A stretch of 64,000 nucleotides of DNA from Micromonospora matsumotoense (GTDB lineage: Bacteria > Actinomycetota > Actinomycetes > Mycobacteriales > Micromonosporaceae): assembly GCF_900091525.1 (NCBI RefSeq), contig NZ_FMCU01000008.1, forward strand, positions 124,001 through 188,000, given 5' to 3'. How positions within the stretch are numbered: the first letter of the stretch is position 1; every line of letters begins with the position of its first letter. Shown piece after piece: positions 44,945 through 53,538 of this stretch. The translations under genes were made by a program, and so were the position numbers. A model generated the notes under the pieces. The model ran no database searches and was not told the DNA's origin. It saw only the letters and a list, made by a program, of their open reading frames with translations.

Positions 44945-46741
44945 ATGGGTACGGTGGGTACGTCCAGGGTGGAGCGGCTGCTGGCACGGATTCGCGACGG
45001 GGTCATCGGCGAGGGTGAGGTGCTCGACGGCCCCTACGGGCCGCGCCGGATCACCTACGCCGACTACACCGCCTCCGGCCGGGCGCTGGACTTCGTGGAG
45101 GACACCGTCCGGGACCGGGTGCTGCCCCGTTACGCCAACACTCACACCGAGAGTTCCGCCACCGGCCGGGCGACGGGGCGGCTGCGCGAGGACGCCCGGC
45201 GGACCATCCTCGACGCCGTCGGTGGCACCGACGACCATGTGGTGATCTTCTGCGGTTCGGGGGCCACAGCGGCGATCGACAAGCTGATCGGGCTCCTCGA
45301 ACTGCGGCTGCCCGCCGGGCCGGCACGCCGCCACGGCCTGCTGGACGGCATCCCCGCGCAGCAGCGCCCCGTGGTCTTCGTGGGCCCCTACGAGCACCAC
45401 TCCAACGAGCTGCCGTGGCGGGAGACGTACGCCGATGTGGTCGTCATCGGCGCGGACGACGACGGGCACATCGACCGGGCCGAGTTGGCCACCCGGTTGG
45501 TCCGGTACGCGGACCGGCCGCTGCGCGTCGGCAGTTTCTCCGCCGCCTCCAACGTCACCGGCATCCTCTCCGACACCGACGCGATCGCGGCGCTGCTGCA
45601 CACCCACGGGGCGCTGGCGTGCTGGGACTACGCCGCCGCCGGCCCGTACGTGCCGATCCGGATGGCTGAGTCGACGCCGGGAGCGGCGGACGACAAGGAC
45701 GCGGTCTTCCTGTCCCCGCACAAGTTCGTCGGTGGCCCGCAGACCCCCGGGGTCCTGGTGGTGCGCCGGGACCTGATGCGCAACCGGGTCCCGACGGTGC
45801 CCGGTGGCGGCACCGTGGCGTTCGTCGACCCCGTGGGGCACCGGTACCTCGACGATCCGGTGGCCCGCGAGGAGGGCGGCACTCCGGCGATCGTCGAGTC
45901 GATCCGGGCGGGCCTGGTGTTCGCCCTCAAGCAGTCCGTCGGCGCGGACGTCATCCAGGCCCGCGAGGAGCGGCTGTGGTCGCGGGCGCTGCGCCGCTGG
46001 TCGGCGAACCCGGGGATCGTGGTCCTGGGCAACCCCCGGGCGCGGCGGCTGCCCATCGTGTCGGTGCAGATCCGCCACGGCAGCCGCCACCTGCACCACA
46101 ACTTCGTCGTCGCGCTGCTCAACGACCTGTTCGGCATCCAGGCCCGGGGCGGGTGTTCCTGCGCGGGCCCCTACGGGCATCGCCTGCTGGGCATCGACGA
46201 GGAGCACTCCCGGGCGTTCCGGGAGCAGATCGCCCTGGGCTGGGAGGGGATCAAGCCCGGTTGGACCCGGATCAGCTTCGGCTACTTCGTCTCCGACCTG
46301 GTCGCCGACCATCTGATCGACGCGGTCGACCTGGTCGCCCGCCTGGGGCACCGCCTGCTGCCCGACTACCGCTTCGACGCCCGCAGCGGGCTGTGGCGTC
46401 ACCACCGGGGCACGGGGCCGTCGCTGCGCCTGGCCGAGCTGGCCCGCCTGTTCACCGGCGACGACCAGCCGGCCCTGCCGCGGCGGTGGGCCGCCTGGCC
46501 GGCCACCTGCACGAGGCACGGGAGATCCTGGCGGGGCGTGGGGACCACGTCGACGAGGGGCCCACCGGCCTGCCGGCCGGCGTGGAGGCGCTGCGCTGGT
46601 TCCACCTCCCGCCGGCCTGCATGGCTGCCCCGAACGCGCCGTCCTCGCGCTGAGCAGGGTGGGCGTGGGTGGCCGAGGTTCTGTACCGCACCTACCTCTC
46701 ACACGAGCAGGAAGATGGGGCCACAACATGGGTCACCATGA
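44945..46741 (+). CDS. class V aminotransferase / cysteine desulfurase-like, frameshifted C-terminus
   Basis: The ATG at 44945 opens a PLP-enzyme with YADYTASGRALDFVE, CGSGATAAIDKL, PYEHHSNELPW, WDYAAAGPYVPI and the PLP-Lys region LSPHKFVGGPQTPGVL. From about 46480 the reading frame becomes Arg/Trp-rich and unrelated, while the next frame continues naturally (HLHEAREILAGRGD, GVEALRWFHLPP, stop at 46653). A missing G around 46481-46486 would restore it. So the last ~55 native residues are out of frame in this assembly; this may be a sequencing or assembly error or a real mutation. Reaction unassigned. Confidence 0.75.
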   Translation: MGTVGTSRVERLLARIRDGVIGEGEVLDGPYGPRRITYADYTASGRALDFVEDTVRDRVLPRYANTHTESSATGRATGRLREDARRTILDAVGGTDDHVVIFCGSGATAAIDKLIGLLELRLPAGPARRHGLLDGIPAQQRPVVFVGPYEHHSNELPWRETYADVVVIGADDDGHIDRAELATRLVRYADRPLRVGSFSAASNVTGILSDTDAIAALLHTHGALACWDYAAAGPYVPIRMAESTPGAADDKDAVFLSPHKFVGGPQTPGVLVVRRDLMRNRVPTVPGGGTVAFVDPVGHRYLDDPVAREEGGTPAIVESIRAGLVFALKQSVGADVIQAREERLWSRALRRWSANPGIVVLGNPRARRLPIVSVQIRHGSRHLHHNFVVALLNDLFGIQARGGCSCAGPYGHRLLGIDEEHSRAFREQIALGWEGIKPGWTRISFGYFVSDLVADHLIDAVDLVARLGHRLLPDYRFDARSGLWRHHRGTGPSLRLAELARLFTGDDQPALPRRWAAWPATCTRHGRSWRGVGTTSTRGPPACRPAWRRCAGSTSRRPAWLPRTRRPRAEQGGRGWPRFCTAPTSHTSRKMGPQHGSP

Positions 46742-46784
46742 GCAAGAGCAAGCAGCAGACCCGGCGGGTAGATTGCGCGCCTAA

Positions 46785-46805
46785 CTAGATCGCGATACTG
46801 TCTAG
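46785..46805. promoter_or_regulatory. PadR-type palindrome over the operon promoter
   Basis: CTAGA (46785-46789) and TCTAG (46801-46805) are inverted around 11 bp, and GATACT (46794-46799) looks like a -10 that would start transcription at or near the ATG (46808). This suggests autoregulation and a leaderless message. Confidence 0.55.
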
Positions 46806-46807
46806 AC

Positions 46808-47152
46808 ATGGGTGATGCGGCGTGGCCGTCGGAGTGGCTTCGCGGGGTGCTCGGACCGGCCGTTCTCTCGATCCTGTCGGAGCGCGAGGCGTACGGATAT
46901 CTGATCGCCCAGCGATTGGAACAGGGAGGGCTGGGCCACGTTAAGGGCGGAACCCTCTACCCGCTTCTCGCGAGGTACGAGTCCGCGGGACTGCTGGAGT
47001 CTTCGTGGCAGGAAGGCGACGGCGGACCTGGGCGTAAGTTCTTCACGATCACCGAAGCGGGAGCCGCGGAACTCAGCGGGCTCCGCGAGAGATGGGCGGC
47101 TTTCTCGCATCGCGCCGGGGCACTCATCAACCCAGAGGAAGCAATGAGATGA
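46808..47152 (+). CDS. PadR-family transcriptional regulator
   Basis: The 114-residue winged-helix protein has LGPAVLSILSEREAYGYLIAQ, the wing VKGGTLYPLLARYESAGLLES and EGGDGPGRKFFTITEAG-type beta hairpin (here EGDGGPGRKFFTITEAG). PadR proteins repress small efflux or membrane operons. It is the first gene of a two-gene operon (ATGA overlap with the next) and a palindrome covers its promoter, so it should be autoregulated. Confidence 0.9.
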   Translation: MGDAAWPSEWLRGVLGPAVLSILSEREAYGYLIAQRLEQGGLGHVKGGTLYPLLARYESAGLLESSWQEGDGGPGRKFFTITEAGAAELSGLRERWAAFSHRAGALINPEEAMR

Positions 47153-47565
47153 CTCACCCCGACACAGACGCGTACCTGGACGAACTCCGCACCGCCCTGG
47201 AGTTGCGCGACGCAAGCGACCACCAGACCGCAGACATCATTCGCCAGACGCGAAGCCACCTGATCGATACCGGGGAAGACCCCTACGAGGCATTCGGCGA
47301 CCCTCGCGACTACGCGAAGCAGTATGCACCGCACTCGACGCCGGTGCGATTCTGGGCTCTCATCATCGGCTCGGTCATTCTCGCAACGACCGGCGGATGG
47401 CTCCTTACGAACGGCATCATCAACCTCGTCGGCGGGAATACCGTTCTGTGGGGTCTGCCCCCCGTCGTCGGGATCATCGTCGGCAGCCTGCTCATCGTCA
47501 CCTGGATGGCCGCCCTCGTGACCGTCGGAGTCCGACACGCCAGACAGCGCAGAATCCGAAACTGA
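47149..47565 (+). CDS. PadR-associated two-TM membrane protein
   Basis: The 138-residue protein has a soluble N-terminal helical half (YLDELRTALELRDASDHQTADIIRQTRSHL) and two transmembrane helices at about 68-90 and 100-125 (FWALIIGSVILATTGGWLL; LPPVVGIIVGSLLIVTWM). This arrangement resembles the DUF1700/PadR-linked membrane family. Translationally coupled to padR. It may sense envelope stress; function is unknown. Confidence 0.8.
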   Translation: MTHPDTDAYLDELRTALELRDASDHQTADIIRQTRSHLIDTGEDPYEAFGDPRDYAKQYAPHSTPVRFWALIIGSVILATTGGWLLTNGIINLVGGNTVLWGLPPVVGIIVGSLLIVTWMAALVTVGVRHARQRRIRN

Positions 47566-48055
47566 CGCGGCTTGGCAAGCAGCCACGACATCCACTGGCA
47601 TGAGGCACGCGTCGCGACTCATCAGTAAGCTGGAACAGCGCACACGCGCACGATCACAGGCGAGCGTGTTTGGACACCTCGGCTAGCCCGGTTCGCCGGG
47701 CCGCAAGGCCGGCCCGCGGCAGGACGGCCGCTTCGGCCGTGTCCGCGGTCGCGACGGGGCCGGCACGCCGAGGCTCAGGGCGCGGCCCGGCCTCCAGTTG
47801 ACCGTCGAGATCCATCGGTGCGAGCGGTCGAGACGGTGGCGACGACGCTCACACCTGGTCGGCGGACATCGGGCGGCTCAGGCAGCAGCGGACCCGTCCG
47901 GCGGTGGAGCCCGCTACGGGCCCACGTCCTTGCCCGTTACCGCGATGGCCGGTGGCTCGCAACTCCGTCCGGGTCACCGGACCTCCGTCCACGCCGACAC
48001 CCCTGACCGGCGGACCGGGACGGCGACGAGGAGCAGACGTGCGCGGGGTACGGCC
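47566..48055. other. 490-bp gap with hairpin but no convincing gene
   Basis: The stretch contains a strong GC hairpin (CCGCGG with an inner CGGCCG stem, 47714-47748), plausible as a distal terminator of the PadR operon. No supported ORF. Confidence 0.45.
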
Positions 48056-48244
48056 ATGGCGGATAATCGCCCGATGACAAATCCTGACCTCGATCCCGCC
48101 GTCTATCCACCCCTCGACCCCCGTGAGCCGGTGCCGGACGACCTCGGCGAGCTTCTTCCCGACACACCCGGCGAGTTGCCGGAGGCACCGGTCGAGCCGA
48201 TGCCCGACGACGGCGAGCCGGGAGCGGTGCCCGAGCCGGCATGA
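48056..48244 (+). CDS. small acidic Pro-rich protein (doubtful)
   Basis: The 62-residue frame is very acidic and Pro-rich (DPREPVPDDLGELLPDTPGE; PEAPVEPMPDDGEPG), with ATG at 48056 followed by an in-frame ATG. No family is recognised. It could be a small linker-like protein or chance ORF in GC-rich DNA. Little support beyond length and bias. Confidence 0.4.
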   Translation: MADNRPMTNPDLDPAVYPPLDPREPVPDDLGELLPDTPGELPEAPVEPMPDDGEPGAVPEPA

Positions 48245-48289
48245 CTCCCGGCGCCGGCGGAGCGTCGACCAGCGGTCCGGGGCGGTCGG

Positions 48290-48676
48290 AGACCAGCGCC
48301 ATGCGTCGAGCTTCCGGGGGTTCCGGACCACCCACACGTGGCTGATCCTGCCCGTGTCGGTCGTGGCGGGTGCGAGCACGGCGAGAGTGCGGCCCTGACG
48401 ATCAGTCGCGATCAGGCCCGGCGCGCCGTTGACAATCTCCTCGCCGACGGCAGCGAGGTCGGGTTGCCGGTCCCACACGCCGAGGAAGAAACTCGCGATG
48501 GCTGCTGACCCGTGCAACGGTGCGAGCATGGCGAAGACCAGGCCGCCACCGTCGATGATCGCGGTAGCGTCCGGATCGAGCGCCTCGACGAGAGCGGCGA
48601 GGTCGCCGGCCTGCCAGGCGGACCTGAACGCCCGTACGGCCGCGGCATGCTCGCCAGGCCGCGCCGTCTTGAGCAT
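48290..48676 (-). pseudogene. SigJ/ECF41-type C-terminal SnoaL domain remnant
   Basis: The minus-strand frame encodes AAAVRAFRSAWQAGDLAALVE, DATAIIDGGGLV, ASFFLGVWDRQPDL and HVWVVRNPRKLDAW. This is the SnoaL-like C-terminal domain typical of SigJ/ECF41 sigma factors, here lacking sigma regions 2 and 4 entirely. The open frame runs on without homology on both sides, so it is a truncated relic. No full copy is nearby. Confidence 0.65.
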
Positions 48677-49181
48677 GCCGAGGGCGATGCGGCTGGCAGT
48701 CTTGTATGAGCCACGCTCGGGGGTTGGCGATGGGAGAGCGCCGACGATGTCAAGGCCACGCAGTCCGACCCGCAGGCAGCCGAATACGCCCGGCGGACCG
48801 CCGCGATCGCCCGGGCAAGCCCCGGCCTCTACACCGTCGTCGACGAGTTCCCCACCAGCGGTGGCGGGCGGACCGACGCCAGCCCACACAGGCACGACGA
48901 TCCGACGTGGCAGCTCGGTGCGGGTGTCGCGCGTGGCATCGAAGGAGCCGTGTCGGTACGGGGTTGCGGAGGTCCCCTGTCCCACCCTCGCCGTCGTGGA
49001 TCTGCACCCGGTGGTGTGCCGTGCCCTGTGCGCCGTCACCTGTGTGCGGTGCGGGGCGTGCGGTGTGTGCCGGGGGATCGAACCCCTGCGCCTGCCCTCG
49101 GCGCGCCGGGAGTGAGCCGGAATACCCGCCGGCTCTCGGGTTCGTGCCCGCCTCCACGTCGGCTACCTGCTCCGCAACCCG

Positions 49182-49647
49182 TCAGTCCAGCAGGTCGACC
49201 TCCCAGTTGGTCCGCTGGATCAGGGTGTCGACCTCGCGGAGCTGCCGGGCGAGATCGTCGGCCTGGCCGCGCAGTAGCGCCACCGGCAGCGCCGGGATCA
49301 TCTTCAGCTCCGACCGCAACTGCCGAAACCCCCGCTGGCCCTCCCCCCGCAGCGGCGTCGGCGGCAGAAGTGACCACGCCGTGCCGCAACCGGAGCACGT
49401 CGCGGCGGGCCAGCGCATCGGTGAGCGTGCCACCGTCGACCACGGTGGCGGCGTTGGTGCGGTTGATCCGCCGAATCAGCGTCTCCAGTTCACCGAGCAC
49501 CCCGCCGACCTCCGCCAGGAGAGCCGCCGCGTCCTCCGCGGGCGTCTCACCCTCCTGGAAACGGGCGCTGGCGACGATGCGGGCACGGAGTTGTTCGGCG
49601 CGTCGCGCCGCATCCGCGCGCAGCGCCAGAGCCTCAGCAAGCTTCAT
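49182..49647 (-). pseudogene. DIP1984-like protein, frameshifted
   Basis: The N-terminal part from ATG 49647 (MKLAEALALRADAARRAEQL; LIRRINRTNAAT; LTDALARRDVLRLRHGVV) and the C-terminal part in another frame (RQLRSELKMIPALPV; LRGQADDLARQLREVDTLIQRTNWE, stop at 49182) are pieces of one DIP1984-family helical protein. The shift lies near 49345-49370, next to G/C runs, and corresponds to one extra base. Either a sequencing error or a disabled gene. Confidence 0.7.
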
Positions 49648-49783
49648 GGGCACCAGTATGACCAGCGAGGATCACCCGCCGCCTCCCCAATTCATCGGGC
49701 GACGAGCGGAGGCAGCAGCAGGCACGGTGGAGCGCCGGCCGAGTCCCGGGCAGGAGGATCGGGCACCGTTGTAGCCTCTGCGG

Positions 49784-50152
49784 ATGGCTGATGCCGACGA
49801 TGTACGCCGTCTGGCGCTCGCGCTGCCCCACGCGGTGGAGATTCCCAGCGACGGCTTCGACTTCCGCGTGGAGAACAAGGGTTTCGTCTGGTCTTATCCG
49901 GAACGCGTGCCGGGGAAACCGCGGGTGATCCGCACCGATGTCGCGGTGCTCCACGTCGGTGATGAGGGGGAGAAGCAGGCACTGCTCCTCGGCGAGCCCG
50001 CCCTGTTCTTCACGACGGCCGGCTACGACGGGCTGCCCCTGGTGATGGTGCGCCTCACCGAGGTGTCAGTCGAGCGGCTGGCCGAGCTGATCACCGATGC
50101 GTGGCGGATGCGGGCGCCCGCCGAACTGCAGGAGAGCCTGCAGGACGGATGA
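49784..50152 (+). CDS. MmcQ/YjbR-family protein
   Basis: The 122-residue protein has the YjbR-like pattern: ADDVRRLALALPHAVEI, FDFRVENKGFVWSYPERV, LLLGEPALFFTTAGYDGLPLVMVRL and a C-terminal helix ELITDAWRMRAP. These small cytoplasmic proteins have a DNA-binding-like fold of unknown function. Good length for the family. Monocistronic. Confidence 0.8.
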   Translation: MADADDVRRLALALPHAVEIPSDGFDFRVENKGFVWSYPERVPGKPRVIRTDVAVLHVGDEGEKQALLLGEPALFFTTAGYDGLPLVMVRLTEVSVERLAELITDAWRMRAPAELQESLQDG

Positions 50153-50256
50153 TCCCCGCGCCGCCGTGGCCGCACGCCGCGTCCTGACGCCGTGACGATG
50201 GCGTTGCGGCGGAATCCGGGTGGACCGGTCGGGTCTTGATCGTCGAGGATCGACGG

Positions 50257-50898
50257 GTGTCCGTTCCCGTACGCCAGATCCGTGCTCGCTATTCGACCGC
50301 GACCATCACCGTGTACCAGGCGTATCCGCCGGAGATTGCGCTGCCGGCGGTGTCGGCCGGTCGTTTCGTGGCCCCTTTCAAGCGGGACCGGATGACGTGG
50401 ATCAAGCCGTCCTTCCTGTGGATGATGTACCGCTGCGGCTGGGCCACGAAGCCCGGGCAGGAGCGCGTGCTGTCCATCGACATCACCCGGGAGGGGTTCG
50501 AGTGGGCGTTGGCACGGGCGTGCCTGAGTCACTACCACCAGGGCCTGCACGGCGACGCGGCGAACTGGTCGCGGCAGTTGAAGGCCAGCCCGGTCCGGGT
50601 GCAGTGGGACCCCGAGCGGGCACTGCGCCTGCACGCGTTGCCGTACCGGTCGTTGCAGGTCGGCCTGTCCGGCAAGGCCGTCGACCGGTACGTCGACGAC
50701 TGGATCGTCGCCGTCGCGGACATCACCCCCACCGTCGAGCGGGTCCGGGACCTGCTGTGCCGGGGCGACGAACAGGCAGCCGCAGCGCAGCTGCCTGTCG
50801 CGCATGTCTACCCGCTCCCGGATCGGATCGCCGCCCACCTGGACGCCAGCCCGGACACCGCTCCCGCCGAGAACCCCGAGCGGCGGCACCGGCACTGA
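50257..50898 (+). CDS. DUF4291-family protein
   Basis: The 213-residue soluble protein has RQIRARYSTATITVYQAYPPEIA, APFKRDRMTWIKPSFLWMMYRCGWATKPGQERVL and RVQWDPERALRLHALPYRSLQVGLSG, the recognised DUF4291 pattern. A TTG at 50236 would extend it; GTG 50257 has GAGGA 7-11 bases upstream and is preferred. Function is unknown; DUF4291 proteins are related to RNA-ligase-like or nucleic-acid enzymes only by inference. Confidence 0.8.
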   Translation: MSVPVRQIRARYSTATITVYQAYPPEIALPAVSAGRFVAPFKRDRMTWIKPSFLWMMYRCGWATKPGQERVLSIDITREGFEWALARACLSHYHQGLHGDAANWSRQLKASPVRVQWDPERALRLHALPYRSLQVGLSGKAVDRYVDDWIVAVADITPTVERVRDLLCRGDEQAAAAQLPVAHVYPLPDRIAAHLDASPDTAPAENPERRHRH

Positions 50899-51065
50899 CC
50901 GGCCGCCCCTGACCGCCGCGCCGCGGCAGGACAGGGCCCGTCGCCGCCCGGATCTCGACGGCGTCGGGCACCGTCGGGCCGGACGATCCGGCTCGGGGCG
51001 CACGTTGCCCTGCCCCGGGCCACCCGGCACCTGGTCAGGTGATCACCGGCGGTCACTCGGTGGGC

Positions 51066-52433
51066 TCAGGACGGGAAACCCGGTGGCCGGGGCCACTGCT
51101 GCGCCTCCGGATCGGGCTGGTAGCCCGGCGGGGGTGCCGGTGGCGTGGCGGGCCGCGACGACGCCGCGGTCACTGCGGGCGGCAGGTGGCCGGCGGGCTG
51201 CGGCCCCGGGCCGGAGATCGCCGGCACGGTCGCCCTGGGCCGCCAGACCGGCTCGCCGCCGACCAGGCCACCGAAGTCGAACTGACACTTCGGGCAGGCG
51301 CGCAGCGCGGTCTCGGCACGGCGGTCACCGCACCGTTGGCAGTAGGTCACCACCGTCTCGTCGGCGTCCATCCCCTGACACCGGGGGCAGGCGAACTTCG
51401 GGCCCTTGTTGTTGAGCTGCACCAGCCGACCGGCGAGCACGTAGGGCGTGACCAACCCGCCGATGCTGCTGGCCAGGTCCCGGGTCCGTCGGGTGCGCTC
51501 CTGCATGCGTTCCATCTCCGGGTTGGCGACCTTTTCCAGCCGGCAGGTGGTGCAGGTGCGCAGCGTCCGCACCGGCAGCAGGCCGCGCAGCCGCGCCTGC
51601 TGGTGCAGGAAGGTCACCGCCGGTACGTCCGCCGGCTCGACGGCGAGCCGGTCGGCCCCGCCTGCCGCAAGGCACTCCTCGACCCGGAACACCAGCGACT
51701 GCACCTGCCCGACCAGCTTCGGCGGCATACCGCCCGGCCGGCTGACGATCAGCGTGCCGACCATCAGCATGCCGTCGGCCAACTCGGCGGGAACCTCGGC
51801 GACGGCATCGGCCGTCTCGAAGGTGAAGGTCGCCCCGCCGGTACGGGTGACCACCGCCTGCCGTTGCGCCTGCCCGTCGCCGTCGAGCAGCCGTCCCGCG
51901 TGCCGCGAGAGGGCCGCCTGCGCCCGGTTGGCCAGGCCGGCGGCGTGCTGCATCATCGCCACGTCACCCGGGCCCGTCTGCCGCCACCACGGGGCGAACG
52001 AGGCCGCCGCCGCCGGGTCGAGCCGACCGAGGACGGCGTCGACCGTGCTCAGCACGGACTCGAAGAGGCCGACGTACACCGAGGTCACACCCCAGTTCCG
52101 CCCCAGCTTGCCCGGCCAGCGGTCGACCAGCAGCACGCCCACCCGCACACCCGGGCCGTCGGCCTCCAGGGTGATCCGCAGCAGCACCGGCACCTGGGCC
52201 GGCGAGAGGGTGACGCCCCCGAAGCGGGAGCCGCGTACCGCCTCCAGGAGGCTGAGCTGCTCGACCTTCAGCGCGAACGCGAGTTCGCGGACACTGCGCA
52301 GCAGCTGCTGGCGGGCCACGCTCGGCGGGACGCCGAGCCGTCGTTCCACGCCGGCCGCCAGCCGGCCGGGCTCCAGCCCGGCCGCGGCGGCCGGCGGCAC
52401 GGCACCGGGTCCACCGGCGTCAGCCCAACTCAT
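51066..52433 (-). CDS. zinc-ribbon protein of unknown function
   Basis: The 455-residue protein has a long alpha/beta N-terminal part and, at about residues 335-400, zinc-ribbon-like Cys pairs (CPRC, CQRC, CPKC) and an upstream CTTC. A Pro-rich tail follows. No membrane segments. ATG overlaps the upstream repeat-protein gene by 4 bp (ATGA), so they are co-expressed. The function cannot be inferred. Confidence 0.65.
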   Translation of the reverse strand: MSWADAGGPGAVPPAAAAGLEPGRLAAGVERRLGVPPSVARQQLLRSVRELAFALKVEQLSLLEAVRGSRFGGVTLSPAQVPVLLRITLEADGPGVRVGVLLVDRWPGKLGRNWGVTSVYVGLFESVLSTVDAVLGRLDPAAAASFAPWWRQTGPGDVAMMQHAAGLANRAQAALSRHAGRLLDGDGQAQRQAVVTRTGGATFTFETADAVAEVPAELADGMLMVGTLIVSRPGGMPPKLVGQVQSLVFRVEECLAAGGADRLAVEPADVPAVTFLHQQARLRGLLPVRTLRTCTTCRLEKVANPEMERMQERTRRTRDLASSIGGLVTPYVLAGRLVQLNNKGPKFACPRCQGMDADETVVTYCQRCGDRRAETALRACPKCQFDFGGLVGGEPVWRPRATVPAISGPGPQPAGHLPPAVTAASSRPATPPAPPPGYQPDPEAQQWPRPPGFPS

Positions 52434-52981
52434 TCCGCTACGTCGTACGAGGTGCTGGCGTCGTAGCCCCCGGCGTCATACGACGTGCTCGTGTCGTACG
52501 ACGTGCTCGTGTCGTACGAGGTGCTCGTGTCGTACGAGGTGGTGTCGTAGGAGGTGCTGGTGTCGTACGAGGTGTCGGTCAGGGAGGTGTCGGTGCCGCT
52601 GGTGGCCCAGTCGACCTCGGCGGCGGCGGTCTCCACGTGGTCGACGACGGCGTCGGAGTAGTCGTCGGAGACCGTGTAGTTGTTCTCGGCGATGTTCGCG
52701 TGGTCGGCCGCCCGGGCCATGGCGCTCTCGGCGACCTCGGTGTTGCCGGCCGCGGCGTTCTCCACGGCGTAGTCGGCCCAGTCCTGGGCGGAGTCGGCCC
52801 AGTCGTCGCCGCTGTCCGCGTGCCAGTTCGACCAGTCCTGATCGTTGACCGCGCCGCTGATCTCGCTCTCCACGATGGACGCCGCCGGCTCCGGCAGCGC
52901 CGCCACCGCCTCCGTCAGGGTGGTGTCCCCGATCGGAGTGTCGGTGGTCAGGAAGTCTCCCCAGTCCGAGTCGGCATTCAT
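52430..52981 (-). CDS. acidic protein with Tyr-Asp-Thr-Ser repeats
   Basis: The 183-residue acidic protein has an Asp/Trp-rich helical first half (WSNWHADSGDDWADSAQDW; ENAAAGNTEVAESAMARAADH) and a C-terminal tail of tandem YDTSTS-type repeats (residues ~137-180), encoded by near-identical DNA repeats (52440-52580). No signal peptide. Such tails can be intrinsically disordered or adhesive. Coupled to the zinc-ribbon gene. Function unknown. Confidence 0.65.
   Translation of the reverse strand: MNADSDWGDFLTTDTPIGDTTLTEAVAALPEPAASIVESEISGAVNDQDWSNWHADSGDDWADSAQDWADYAVENAAAGNTEVAESAMARAADHANIAENNYTVSDDYSDAVVDHVETAAAEVDWATSGTDTSLTDTSYDTSTSYDTTSYDTSTSYDTSTSYDTSTSYDAGGYDASTSYDVAE
52440..52580 (-). 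repeat. tandem repeats encoding YDTSTS units
   Basis: Direct repeats of about 15-18 bp built around GTCGTACGA and GGTGCTCGTG encode the Tyr-Asp-Thr-Ser-Thr-Ser tail of the upstream gene. Copy number is likely to vary. Confidence 0.75.
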
Positions 52982-53336
52982 GCGTGATTCCCCAGATTCT
53001 GATGAACGTTGCGGTAGGCGGTCGTCGCCCGGGCGATCCGGCCGAACGACCAGAACTGTCCCACGACCACGCCAGGGGTCGCGCGGTCGCGGCGGTGGGG
53101 CCGCAGAGCATCGGCCGAGGTCACGGCAGGTGCCGGCCGGTAGGGGCGGGCGATGGTGTCAACATGTCGACAGATTCCGGCCGCCGCCGCGCGTGGGCCA
53201 CTGGTCCGGCCCGCCCCGCCGTCAGTGGTTTCTCCACCCCGAGTCGGGCTTTAACGGCTCTCTAGGTCGGCTCAAGTCTTGTCGATAACCTGTGATCGGC
53301 TCACTACCGAGCGCCCCGATTCGAGGAGGGTTCGCC
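52982..53336. promoter_or_regulatory. 355-bp intergenic region upstream of the RiPP-like operon
   Basis: It separates the divergent repeat-protein and peptide genes. Near the peptide gene, AT-richer sequence (CTTTAACG, CTTGTCGATAACCTG, 53252-53291) probably holds its promoter, but no hexamers are confident. GAGGAGG (53322-53330) is a strong ribosome site. Confidence 0.5.
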
Positions 53337-53462
53337 ATGAACACCCAGGATGTGAAGGCCGTGCGGCCGATGAAGAAGATCACCGTCCGCAAGGCCGGGT
53401 CGGTCCGGCTGACCGCCAACGCGAACTCCCTGTACGCCCCCTTCTCCTGCTGGCCGTTCTGA
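53337..53462 (+). CDS. putative RiPP precursor peptide, 41 aa
   Basis: GAGGAGG with 7-nt spacing precedes the ATG. The 41-residue peptide has a charged leader (MNTQDVKAVRPMKKITVRKA) and a hydrophobic, aromatic core ending NSLYAPFSCWPF. A single Cys and many aromatic residues lie in the last 12. It is directly upstream of a PqqD-like/M50 protease gene. This is the layout expected for a RiPP precursor. The peptide is too short for ordinary ORF tracks. Product and class unknown. Confidence 0.7.
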   Translation: MNTQDVKAVRPMKKITVRKAGSVRLTANANSLYAPFSCWPF

Positions 53463-53469
53463 TCGTGGC

Positions 53470-53504
53470 GCGCCGCCCGGCCGGGTCTTCCGGTCGGGCG
53501 GCGC
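53470..53504 (+). terminator. hairpin attenuator between peptide and protease genes
   Basis: GCGCCGCCCG (53470-53479) pairs perfectly with CGGGCGGCGC (53495-53504); inner GCCGG/CCGGT extend the stem. Such hairpins lower readthrough so that precursor exceeds processing enzyme. Confidence 0.7.
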
Positions 53505-53538
53505 TCCGCCCGGACCGACACCACCACAGGAGGACGGC

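Noticed and set aside
49060-49100. possible tRNA
   Set aside because: A T-arm-like segment is present on the minus strand, but no acceptor, D-arm or anticodon arm can be paired around it.
48706-49791. 361-codon plus-strand frame
   Set aside because: Composition is Arg/Ser/Thr-rich and overlaps the frameshifted DIP1984 gene and a decayed region; not a gene.
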